From: Microcaldota archaeon
GTDB lineage: Archaea; Micrarchaeota; Micrarchaeia; Anstonellales; Bilamarchaeaceae
Assembly: GCA_014727975.1 (NCBI GenBank)
Contig: WJMK01000032.1
Coordinates: 1-53,851, forward strand
Reading direction: 5' to 3'
DNA length: 53,851 nt
Shown here: piece after piece, positions 1 to 8,137 of the stretch
How the letters are laid out: each line of letters starts with the position of its first letter
How positions within the stretch are numbered: position 1 is the first letter of the stretch
Notes under the pieces: generated by a model
The model's input: only the letters and a program-made list of their open reading frames with translations
The model's database searches: none
What the model was told of the DNA's origin: nothing
Program-made: the position numbers and the translations under genes

Positions 1-2
1 AC

Positions 3-122
3 GATGAAGAGAGGGCAAAAAAGGCGCTTGAGAAAGCAAAGGAGGAAAAGCCCGAAAAGGGCAAACCACCTTCAGAAAAAAAGCCTAAAGAAGAAGAGAA
101 AAAGGAAGAGAAATCTTCCTGA
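3..122 (+). CDS. C-terminal end of a CDS truncated by the window edge; K/E-rich tail (DEERAKKALEKAKEEKPEKGKPPSEKKPKEEEKKEEKSS*)
   Basis: Frame 3 is open from the window edge to TGA at 120-122 with strong K/E/P composition; the listed frame-1 ORF is R/K nonsense. Confidence 0.45.
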   Translation, partial: DEERAKKALEKAKEEKPEKGKPPSEKKPKEEEKKEEKSS

Positions 123-157
123 TAAATTTTTTATTGGTTCTATATTTGTTTTTGAAT

Positions 158-1297
158 TTAGCCGAACATCAGGAGGCAGTTTTCTTTTACTGCATCCCCT
201 TCTATGTAATTGCAGTACACCTTGCTGTCTTCAAGCCTTGCAAGCTCCTGGTAGCACTTGTCTTTCCATTCGGGCAGTATGATGCTGTTGCATTCGACCA
301 TTGTGAGTTCTTCTGCGCTGAAGATTAGGGCGGAATAGCAGATCTGGCGCACATACTCTGTATCTATTTCGTTGCATGCTGCAAGGTCATCATGAGCATA
401 GGCAAATTCCTTAAAGCAATCTTCCCTTGAAACCGGGGCGCGCGTATCTATTGCATAGCAGCCATCCTTGTCCCCTGTTTCAAGTGCATAGTCGGTATAG
501 CAATCCCAGCGCTTGAGCACTGCAACAGCCTCGCAAAGGGCAGGCTGCTCATTTTCTATTGCAAAATGCGTAAAGCACTGGTAGGCAATTTCAGTATCAT
601 AAAGGCCATTTATGTCATAGCAGTGGGTTGGGTTGCCGTCCCCAAGCGCATAGATATAGTAGCATTGATATTTGTAGGACTTTTCCTCAAGGTCCTGGCA
701 GTGGTCCTCATGCTCAAGTGAACTAAGGCACCCTTCCCGCTTTGCATACTCCAGCATTTCGCAGGCTCCGGGTTCTTCATATTCAAACGCATAATCAAGG
801 TAGCACTCTTCGTCCTTGCAGTAAGTGTAATTATTGTATTCAAATGCCAGGCACCTTCCCTTCTCTTCTTCATCAAGGACAAATGTGCATGGAGGGGAAA
901 GATATTCGATGCAATCGGCCTTGTCCTCCTGGCTCATCAGGTCACAGATTGAGATGTCCTCAGTTTCATATGCATGGTAGAAAAGGCACCCTCTCTTATT
1001 TTCATATTTTATGAGCTGGAGGCAATTGGAAAGGGAATCATTTGAAAGAGGGAGGATGCATTCGTCTCTTTCGCTTGAGGGAAGCTTGAGGCAGTAGGAA
1101 GTGTCGCGCTCTTCGAGTGCACTTTTCGACAGGCCCTGGCTTTCCTCTTCTTCAGAAGGCTCAACTTCCGCAACCCAGCCGCCAACTGAAATGCTTGGCT
1201 CTTCTTCTGAAGGGATAGGGGTTTCCTCTCCGCCGGGGCATCCGGCAATGAGCAAAAGTGATATCATTGCAGCAGCAAACAACAGGGCCCTGTTCAT
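158..1297 (-). CDS. Secreted lipoprotein with many tandem ~30-aa two-cysteine repeats
   Basis: ATG at 1297 gives MNRALLFAAAMISLLLIAGCPGG (signal peptide plus lipobox-like Cys), then repeated C..(I/L)...RxxC...A spacing to the C-terminus. Confidence 0.8.
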   Translation of the reverse strand: MNRALLFAAAMISLLLIAGCPGGEETPIPSEEEPSISVGGWVAEVEPSEEEESQGLSKSALEERDTSYCLKLPSSERDECILPLSNDSLSNCLQLIKYENKRGCLFYHAYETEDISICDLMSQEDKADCIEYLSPPCTFVLDEEEKGRCLAFEYNNYTYCKDEECYLDYAFEYEEPGACEMLEYAKREGCLSSLEHEDHCQDLEEKSYKYQCYYIYALGDGNPTHCYDINGLYDTEIAYQCFTHFAIENEQPALCEAVAVLKRWDCYTDYALETGDKDGCYAIDTRAPVSREDCFKEFAYAHDDLAACNEIDTEYVRQICYSALIFSAEELTMVECNSIILPEWKDKCYQELARLEDSKVYCNYIEGDAVKENCLLMFG

Positions 1298-1382
1298 GAC
1301 AGAAAATAGCAAGCAAGGAATATAAACATATTGGAATTTTCGTGGAAAAATGCGGATGAGTTTTTCTGAATAGAAACGATGG

Positions 1383-1470
1383 GTATATAAATCATGTGCG
1401 GAATAGTAGGGTGCCTGCTTTGCAGGTCGTGTGGGAGGTGAGATGGAGCCTCTTGGGTTTACCATCTCCC
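1383..1470 (+). ncRNA. Candidate structured 5' leader downstream of a TATA-like element
   Basis: GTATATAAAT at 1383-1392; hairpin CCTGC-TTT-GCAGG (1414-1426); hairpin GAGATGG...CCATCTC (1440-1468); followed by the 1544 CDS. Confidence 0.3.
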
Positions 1471-1543
1471 TTCTCTTTCTACTTATTGCTGGTTCCTGTG
1501 GGGAATCAAATGGTTTTAAAAAAGCAGTTTGAGTAGAGGGGGC

Positions 1544-2071
1544 ATGGAAGTTTACACTACCTTGCAAAAAAGGGAATATTCCTTTTCCGGGCAGAGGGAA
1601 TTTGTGCAGCTGGTTGTGGTTTCGTTTCTTGCATTTGCAATCCCCTTTGTGCTTCCGCACCCGCAAATCCTTACAGGGGTGCTGGTTAATGCGTTGCTTG
1701 TGTTTGCTGCGCTTGGAATGAGGGGGAATAGTGTGCTTCCTGTTGTGCTGCTCCCAAGCGTGGGGGCGGTTGCAAATGGATTGTTGTTTGGACCACTTAC
1801 GATTTTCCTTGTGTACCTGGTCCCGTTTATCTGGATTGGGAACTTCCTGCTTGTGTACGGAATAAAGCATTTCATGGAAATGGGCTTCTGGAAAGCAGGG
1901 GCAATCTCTTCATTCATTAAAGCAGGGGCAATTTTCCTGCCTGCGTACGGGCTCTATGCTGCGGGTGTGATTCCGGAGGCATTGCTGGCTTCGATGGGAG
2001 CGCTGCAGATTGGTACCGCGCTGGGCGGGATTGCAGCAGTGGGCGCCCTGAAAAAAATAGCAGGGAAATGA
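1544..2071 (+). CDS. Polytopic membrane protein (ECF S-component-like or hydrogenase-associated; family uncertain)
   Basis: MEVYTTLQKREYSFSG... with about 5 hydrophobic segments; purine-rich RBS (AGAGGGGGC) before ATG 1544. Confidence 0.7.
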   Translation: MEVYTTLQKREYSFSGQREFVQLVVVSFLAFAIPFVLPHPQILTGVLVNALLVFAALGMRGNSVLPVVLLPSVGAVANGLLFGPLTIFLVYLVPFIWIGNFLLVYGIKHFMEMGFWKAGAISSFIKAGAIFLPAYGLYAAGVIPEALLASMGALQIGTALGGIAAVGALKKIAGK

Positions 2072-2072
2072 A

Positions 2073-2414
2073 TTAGGGCTCGGTTTGGGCTGAAGTGAGC
2101 TCTTCCATCTCTTTATCTGTCAGGGGCCTGTTGTTGTCTCCCCAGCAGTTGCATGCTCCCTCAAAATCCACTTCTGAAACAAGTGGGTTTGTATCATCCA
2201 GCCTCCAAATCCTCTCCTTGGATTCCTTGGGCGGAGAATCATGGAAACTTCCTGGGAGGGGTTGCCTTGCTTTTAGCTCTGCAAGGCCGGATTTACTGTT
2301 CCTGTCCGGCCCGGGCTTTTTCCCAAGGGCTTTTGGGCGGGGCCTTGCTTTTGCTGGCCCGGGCATTTCCTGTTTTCCGGCTGCGGGCGGAACACTGCTT
2401 CTTGTAGTAGTCAT
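2073..2414 (-). CDS. Small P/K-rich, probably disordered hypothetical protein
   Basis: 113-aa ORF starting MTTTRSSVPPAAGK; no recognised domain. Confidence 0.45.
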   Translation of the reverse strand: MTTTRSSVPPAAGKQEMPGPAKARPRPKALGKKPGPDRNSKSGLAELKARQPLPGSFHDSPPKESKERIWRLDDTNPLVSEVDFEGACNCWGDNNRPLTDKEMEELTSAQTEP

Positions 2415-2472
2415 GTATGGATAGTTGTGCAGGAAAGAATATAAAGGTTAGGACTAGTGGGAAGACATGGAG

Positions 2473-2703
2473 TTATTCCATTTCAGGGTCCTTATCAGGA
2501 GGAGGGGAAAAAAGGACATCTCTTGTGTCTTTTGGCTCGCCAAAATCAACAGGCTCCCCCCTCATAAATGAAAGAATTCTTTTCACCCTTGGGTCAATCG
2601 GGGGCTCCAGGAGCTCCCGGTTTGAGAATTTTGGTTTTGTGGGCTTTCCTCCTGAGCCCTTTCCATCATCACGTTTATCCCTGAGAACCTTGCGCTTGAA
2701 CAC
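2473..2703 (-). CDS. Small hypothetical protein 15 bp downstream of the hydrogenase
   Basis: 76-aa ORF, GTG start, charged/proline-rich; same strand as the hydrogenase. Confidence 0.5.
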   Translation of the reverse strand: MFKRKVLRDKRDDGKGSGGKPTKPKFSNRELLEPPIDPRVKRILSFMRGEPVDFGEPKDTRDVLFSPPPDKDPEME

Positions 2704-2718
2704 TAAGCAGCACCCACA

Positions 2719-3834
2719 TTATAATTGCACCTTATGGAAATATAAGAGTTTGCGCGCGTTTTCCGAGCCAGGGCGGCCCAGGAGCTCCCTGTAGAGTTTC
2801 TTTACTGTAGGGTTTTCCTGGGGGACTGTGGCAAAGGTACGCTTGGAATCTGCTGCCTTGCGGAGCCCTGCGGCCCGTGCCTTGAGCTTCTCTTCAGTTA
2901 CCGGGAGGGGCTGGCCAGGTCCGCCAACGCAACCATATGGGCAATTCATTACTTCCACAAAATGTACCCTCTTCCCGTTCTGGATTTCCTTGAAGAGCTT
3001 TTCGAAATTTGCAAATCCGTGCACGGTTGCAACATTGATTGTGTATGGGCCAAGCTTTACAGTGCGCTCCTTGATTACATCATCCTTGCGGAAATACTCC
3101 TCATCCTGCTTTTCCACATCCAGGACATGGGCCATTGTAGTGAGGAGGGCTTCAACCAGGCCCCCTGTAACCCCAAAAACCACTCCGTCCTTGGAGGAGC
3201 CGGGGAGGAGCTCGGAGAACTCGGACTCGGGCGCGGTTTTGAGGTCCAGGCCCTTTTTGCGGGCGAATTGCGCGAGCTCCCTGGTTGTGAGTACATAGTC
3301 CACATATGGGTTTCCGTCCGGGAACCGCTCCATTGTTTCATATTTTTTCAGGGTGCAGGGCATCACGCTTACGGAAACTATATCCTTGCGGGGCTTGCCC
3401 AACTTCTTCTGGAGGTAATGGTTGATGATGCTGCCGGTAATCATGTGGGGTGAAGCGATGGGGGAGATGTGCTTGCAGAGTGATTCATGGGTGCGTGAGC
3501 AGTAAAGCCTCCAGCCAATGCAGCAGGAATTAAATACAGGGAAATAGCCTTCTTCGCCTCGCTCAAGGGCATGGAGGATTTCGTATGCTTCTTCATATAT
3601 GTTGATGTCTGCACCAAGAGGGGTGTCCACAACATGGTCGAACCCGAGTTGCTCCAGGAGCCCTATGGTTTTCCGGGTGAGGTCTTCGCCAGGGGAATAA
3701 TCAAATTCTTCCCCTATTGAAACCCGGACTGCCGGGGCAATCTGCACGGCAACTATTTTTTCCGGGTCTTCGAGCTCCTGCTCCAGGGCTTCAAATAATT
3801 CTTTTTCTTTATTGATATAGATATCATCAGGCAT
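2719..3834 (-). CDS. [FeFe]-hydrogenase catalytic (H-cluster) domain protein, no N-terminal ferredoxin domains
   Basis: VAVQIAPAVRVSIGEEF; L1 NSCCIGW; L2 VMPCTLKKYE; L3 EVMNCPYGCVGGPGQP; 371 aa from ATG 3834. Confidence 0.93.
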   Translation of the reverse strand: MPDDIYINKEKELFEALEQELEDPEKIVAVQIAPAVRVSIGEEFDYSPGEDLTRKTIGLLEQLGFDHVVDTPLGADINIYEEAYEILHALERGEEGYFPVFNSCCIGWRLYCSRTHESLCKHISPIASPHMITGSIINHYLQKKLGKPRKDIVSVSVMPCTLKKYETMERFPDGNPYVDYVLTTRELAQFARKKGLDLKTAPESEFSELLPGSSKDGVVFGVTGGLVEALLTTMAHVLDVEKQDEEYFRKDDVIKERTVKLGPYTINVATVHGFANFEKLFKEIQNGKRVHFVEVMNCPYGCVGGPGQPLPVTEEKLKARAAGLRKAADSKRTFATVPQENPTVKKLYRELLGRPGSENARKLLYFHKVQL

Positions 3835-4000
3835 GAGTGGAATAAGGAAAATAGAATTATAAGGGTGGCGGGAAAAACCGGCGGGGGAGCTGAAGAAACA
3901 TTTAAAAAAGTGTCTATTAATAACCATTATGCTTACTTTTCGTGCGACTGCACGGATAAGTTATGTGGATATAGAATAAGTTATATGTAGGTGAGTATGA

Positions 4001-5254
4001 ATGGCAGCAAAAGAACACATGAACATAGTGTTTATTGGCCACGTAGATGCAGGTAAATCAACCTGTGTGGGCAGGCTCCTCTATGAGACAGGAGCACTTT
4101 CTGAGCAGACCCTCAGGAAGTACAAGGAAGAAGCCGAGAAGCTCGGCAAAACTACATTTGAGTTTGCATTTGAGATGGACTCTCTCAAGGAAGAGCGTGA
4201 GAGGGGAGTTACCATTGATGTTGCACACAAGAAGTTCACTACTGACAAGTATGAATACACTATCATCGATGCACCTGGACACAGGGACTTCGTAAAGAAC
4301 ATGATTACTGGTGCAAGCCAGGCAGATGCGGCAGCACTTGTAGTTTCTGCAAAGGACGGAGTGCAGCCCCAGACAAAAGAGCATGGTTTCCTTGCAAAGG
4401 TGCTTGGAATCAGCCAGTTTGTTGTGCTCATCAACAAGATGGATGCAATCAACTATGATGAGAACAGGTTCAACGAAGTGAAGGGAGACCTTGAGAAGCT
4501 CCTTAAGGGGATGGGCTATGATGTAAGCAAGCTCACCTTTATCCCAACCTCCGGGTACAAGGGAGACAACATTTCAAAGAACTCCGAGAATACTCCATAC
4601 TACAAGGGCCCGACACTGCTCCAGATTCTGGATAGCTTTGAAGTGCCCCCAAAGCCTGGGGACAAACCACTCAGGCTCCCGATTCAGGACGTGTTCACAA
4701 TTACCGGGCACGGAACTGTGCCGGTTGGGCGTGTGGAAACAGGAAACATGAAGGTAAACGAGAAGGTTGTGTTCATGCCTTCCGGGGCATCCGGGGATGT
4801 AAAGAAAATCGAGATGCACCACCAGGAAATGAACGAGGCAAAGTGCGGAGACAACGTTGGGTTCAACGTGAAGGGCGTAGACAAGAAGGACATCAAGAGG
4901 GGAGACGTTCTTGGTGCATCTTCAAACCCGCCTACAGTTGCAGACGAGTTCACTGCACAGGTAGTTGTGCTGAACCACCCGACTGCAATTTCTGTGGGTT
5001 ACACCCCGGTATTGCACATCCACACTGCACAGTTTGCAGCTAAAATTACTGAGATTGTGGAGAAGAAGGGCCAGGAAGGAAAGGCGGACTTCATCAAGAC
5101 CGGTGATGTGGCAGTGGTTAAGTTCAAGCCGCTCAAGCCCATCGTGATTGAGAAATATGCAGAATTCCCTCCACTCGGAAGGTTCGCAATCAGGGACATG
5201 GGGCAGACAGTTGCGGCTGGTGTCGTGCTGGACGTAGTCCCGAAGAAGCAGTAG
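4001..5254 (+). CDS. tuf: Translation elongation factor EF-1 alpha
   Basis: [22 protein letters not shown]-motifs; archaeal EF-1A throughout. Confidence 0.98.
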   Translation: MAAKEHMNIVFIGHVDAGKSTCVGRLLYETGALSEQTLRKYKEEAEKLGKTTFEFAFEMDSLKEERERGVTIDVAHKKFTTDKYEYTIIDAPGHRDFVKNMITGASQADAAALVVSAKDGVQPQTKEHGFLAKVLGISQFVVLINKMDAINYDENRFNEVKGDLEKLLKGMGYDVSKLTFIPTSGYKGDNISKNSENTPYYKGPTLLQILDSFEVPPKPGDKPLRLPIQDVFTITGHGTVPVGRVETGNMKVNEKVVFMPSGASGDVKKIEMHHQEMNEAKCGDNVGFNVKGVDKKDIKRGDVLGASSNPPTVADEFTAQVVVLNHPTAISVGYTPVLHIHTAQFAAKITEIVEKKGQEGKADFIKTGDVAVVKFKPLKPIVIEKYAEFPPLGRFAIRDMGQTVAAGVVLDVVPKKQ

Positions 5255-5295
5255 CTTCTTCCCCTTTTTTCTTTTAATTTTGGAAACGTGGTATA

Positions 5296-5601
5296 ATGAC
5301 GAAGGCGAAAATAGTCCTCAAGGGCGAAACACCTGAAGACCTTGGCAAGGTAATCAGCCAGATAAAGGACCTTTCAAGGACCCTGAACATGAAGGTTACC
5401 GGCCCTGTGCCGATGCCGAGGAGGAGGCTGAAGATTAACACAAGGAGGACACCCTGCGGGGACGGCTCCGACACTTATGAGCACTGGGAAAAGAGAATTT
5501 CCAAGAGGCTCGTAATTGTGGAAGGCGATGAGAAGATGATTCGTCAGATTCTGCGTGTTAAAGTGCCGGATTCAGTCTTCGTTAAAATCTCCCTGGTTTA
5601 G
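5296..5601 (+). CDS. rps10: 30S ribosomal protein S10
   Basis: MTKAKIVLKGETPEDLGKVISQIK...PMPRRRLKINTRRTPCGDGSDTYEHWEKRISKRL; adjacent to tuf. Confidence 0.96.
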   Translation: MTKAKIVLKGETPEDLGKVISQIKDLSRTLNMKVTGPVPMPRRRLKINTRRTPCGDGSDTYEHWEKRISKRLVIVEGDEKMIRQILRVKVPDSVFVKISLV

Positions 5602-5691
5602 GCCCGGGAGAGCTTACCCTTTTTATCTTTTCCTTCCAATAAAACAAAAACATCCCAGTTGGGATAAGACAAAAAGGACGGAGCAAAGCTG

Positions 5692-5864
5692 TGTTTTTGG
5701 TGCGGCTTTTTGCCCCGGAGTAAACCAAAAAGGCAGCGTAAAACGGTGTTTTCTTGAGCGCATGCTCAAGAGAAGCGGCCGAATCGTGAACTTTGTTCAC
5801 GAGAAGAAAGCGAAGCTTTCTCAGAGGTCGCTAAGATTTGACGCAACTTTTTGGGTAGCGTAAC
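5692..5864 (+). ncRNA. Structured RNA element copy 1 (core 5727-5864, preceded by hairpin about 5692-5732)
   Basis: TCTTGAGC-GCAT-GCTCAAGA (5752-5771); AGCGGCC/GGTCGCT closing stem (5774-5780/5826-5832) enclosing CGTGAAC-TTT-GTTCACG and AGAAAGC-GAA-GCTTTCT; ACGC/GCGT terminal stem. Sequence shared with 36102-36199. Confidence 0.55.
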
Positions 5865-5882
5865 ACGTTTATAAAAAGTTGC

Positions 5883-5955
5883 GCCATGGTAGCTCAGTAG
5901 GTAGAGCGCGTGCTTGGTAAGCACGAGGTCGCGAGTTCGATTCTCGCTCATGGCT
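5883..5955 (+). tRNA. tRNA-Thr (anticodon GGT)
   Basis: GCCATGG/TCATGGC acceptor, D arm, CGTGC-TTGGTAA-GCACG anticodon arm, GCGAG-TTCGATT-CTCGC T arm. Confidence 0.95.
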
Positions 5956-6003
5956 TGAAGGCGTGAAATGGCTTTCTGATTTTAACTAATAGAATACTGG
6001 CTT

Positions 6004-6564
6004 TCAGTGGGTAAGCTGCATGGAAAGTTCCTGGTGCTCGAGCTCCCTGCGGTCTGGGCCATTTTGGGTAAAGCCGAATTTCTCGTAGTAAGCCCTGAGG
6101 GCCCTGTAAGAAGGAGGGAAATCCCTGGTTGGGATTATGGTGATGCGGGAGATTCCTGAATCCTCTGCAAGGGCGCGGGCGGATTCCAGGGCTATGGGGA
6201 GGACTCCGTAGCCACGGTCTTCTCCAGAGGGCCGTGCGAAACGGGGGCGGGGAGCGAATTCAGAGGAAGTATTGAGTTCGTGGACCTTTACGCAATTGCG
6301 GGCCTTGCTTACTACAAGGTAGATTTCCAGCTCTATGCGGCCAAGGGGGCGCGTGTGGTTCAGGAGGGTGATTTTGTAAAAGAGGTCGAGGGCGCCGGAG
6401 TAAAAGAACCCTCCCTGTGCCTGGAAGCGGTCCCCGCGGATGTTGCGCATCGTGCAGGGCGGCTCGTAGAATAAGCGTTTTCTTGTGAATGGCTTGGGGC
6501 AGGATTTCCTGCAGGGGACAGGAGCCTTGCGCACATGCCTCAAAACTCTTTGGAGTTCGTGCAT
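6004..6564 (-). CDS. GNAT-like acetyltransferase (C-terminal half)
   Basis: ...EDRGYGVLPIALESARALAEDSGISRITIIP...YRALRAYYEKFGFTQNG resembles a GNAT C-terminal pattern; Cys/Arg-rich N-terminus. Confidence 0.5.
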   Translation of the reverse strand: MHELQRVLRHVRKAPVPCRKSCPKPFTRKRLFYEPPCTMRNIRGDRFQAQGGFFYSGALDLFYKITLLNHTRPLGRIELEIYLVVSKARNCVKVHELNTSSEFAPRPRFARPSGEDRGYGVLPIALESARALAEDSGISRITIIPTRDFPPSYRALRAYYEKFGFTQNGPDRRELEHQELSMQLTH

Positions 6565-6658
6565 ACTGGAATGATATGTGGTAAATAGTTTAAAAAAAGC
6601 AGGGTTTTTACTGACGTGAGTTTATAAAGGTTCTCCAATACATAAATGATGGATTAAG

Positions 6659-7609
6659 ATGCAGGACAGCAAAGAGCAGCCACCGCCGGCACCTCCGGAA
6701 GATATTGTAAAAATGTCAAAGCACAAGCTATCTTCCGATGCAAACCCCCGTGAGATATTCTGGGCAATGGTAGAAGCATACAGGGAGAATGAAGGCTTCG
6801 GGGAGATGGTGGAAAAATATGCAGGGGTACGTGAGGCGCTGGTGAACATAGGGTGCAGCGTGCTCCAGGAGCACCCGAAGGCGCACAGGATGAGGGTGCC
6901 CAAAGCTACTCTTGCAAAATGCCTTTTCTCCATGATCGTGGTGGGAAAATGGGGAGATGTGCTAGAAAGGGCGCTGAGCAACCTTTATGAGAGGAAAAAG
7001 GGGCCGCACCTGAAAATGATGATGGCTTTTGGGGATGCATTTGAGAAAAACAAGGAGCTTGTGGGGGGATGGCTCAAGGGAATACTCAGCGAGGAGAGGC
7101 CACCTGAAGCTGTACTTGCTTACATAAGCGAGGTAGGGGACAAACAGCTTGTGAAATATTTGAGGGGGGAGCTGCTGAACATTGCGAGGACAGAGATAAA
7201 CGAGCCCCAGGTATTTGCAATGGAGGCCCTTGCGATTCTGCTTCCAGAAGATGCAGATGCGGCCAAGTTGTTTGTGGACATGATGGACGACTGGGACCTG
7301 GAAACAAAGAGAGTGGCGCTGGAAACACTTAAGGCGCACAAGATTGAGCCGGCTGCTAAGAAGGCAGTGGGGCTTTATGCATATGAGCCGGATGAAATAT
7401 TCAGGATGTCGCTAGAGCACATAATATCAAATTCAAAAGAAGCTGCCGGGGAGGAATTCACGAAAATGTTTTCCAGGCTCAGGGGGAGGGAGATGGAGGA
7501 AATTGGTGCGCTTGCAAGGAAAATATATGGAAAGAAAAGGGCAAAGGGGCTGATTCCGGAAAGCCTGCCACCTGAGGTGAAAAAGCAGGCGGAAACGGCG
7601 GTGGGGTAA
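6659..7609 (+). CDS. Hypothetical alpha-helical (HEAT-like) protein, first gene of the TopVI run
   Basis: 316-aa ORF, repeated helical pairs; stop abuts the KH-protein start. Confidence 0.65.
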   Translation: MQDSKEQPPPAPPEDIVKMSKHKLSSDANPREIFWAMVEAYRENEGFGEMVEKYAGVREALVNIGCSVLQEHPKAHRMRVPKATLAKCLFSMIVVGKWGDVLERALSNLYERKKGPHLKMMMAFGDAFEKNKELVGGWLKGILSEERPPEAVLAYISEVGDKQLVKYLRGELLNIARTEINEPQVFAMEALAILLPEDADAAKLFVDMMDDWDLETKRVALETLKAHKIEPAAKKAVGLYAYEPDEIFRMSLEHIISNSKEAAGEEFTKMFSRLRGREMEEIGALARKIYGKKRAKGLIPESLPPEVKKQAETAVG

Positions 7610-8134
7610 ATGATGGAGATGATAAGGATTCCGGAAGAGCGGGTTGGAGAGCTCATAGGTGAAGAGGGAAAAAACAAAAAACGAATCGAAGAGCACTTTG
7701 ATGTGAAAATTAGCGTTAAGGATGAGGGGGAAGTGACAATTGAGGGGGAAGGGGCAGATGCATTTTTTGCAAAAGATGTGGTGCATGCAATAGGGAGGGG
7801 CTTCAAGATGGGGGAAGCGGTTAAGCTTTTTAAAGATAATTATCTATTCCATGTGATAGATTTAAGGGACCAGTTTAACACCGACAATGCACGCAAGAGA
7901 ATGAAAGGGAGGGTAATAGGGGAGAAAGGAAAAATCAAGACCGAGATAGAGCAGTCCACGGACGCAGACCTCTGCATTTACGGGCACACAGTTGCCATAA
8001 TTGCTCCTGCGGAAATGATGGAATTTGCAAAAGAGGCAGTATTCAAGATCCTTGATGGGGCTCCGCACACAACGGTGCTCAACTACCTTAAAAAAGTGCG
8101 TGGGGTGAAGCTGGCCATTAAGCTCAAGGGGTAG
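7610..8134 (+). CDS. KH-domain RNA-binding protein, PNO1/Dim2-like
   Basis: RIPEERVGELIGEEGKNKKRIEEHF and RMKGRVIGEKGKIKTEIEQSTDADLCIYGHTVAIIAP: two KH GxxG motifs. Confidence 0.88.
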   Translation: MMEMIRIPEERVGELIGEEGKNKKRIEEHFDVKISVKDEGEVTIEGEGADAFFAKDVVHAIGRGFKMGEAVKLFKDNYLFHVIDLRDQFNTDNARKRMKGRVIGEKGKIKTEIEQSTDADLCIYGHTVAIIAPAEMMEFAKEAVFKILDGAPHTTVLNYLKKVRGVKLAIKLKG

Positions 8135-8137
8135 AAC

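Noticed and set aside
1298-1870. N-terminal extension of the 570-aa minus-strand ORF (158..1870)
   Set aside because: The signal peptide begins at ATG 1297; the extension is low-quality sequence overlapping the plus-strand membrane-protein gene and its promoter.
3941-3995. Hairpin CGTGC-GACT-GCACG and repeated ATAAGTTATRTG upstream of tuf as a regulatory RNA
   Set aside because: Short stem and AT-rich promoter-like repeats are expected at a strong archaeal promoter; not enough to call a feature.
5555-5863. 102-aa ORF over the RNA element and its antisense partners
   Set aside because: Region is explained by multiple hairpins with compensatory changes; the ORF overlaps the rps10 stop and lacks similarity at copy 2.
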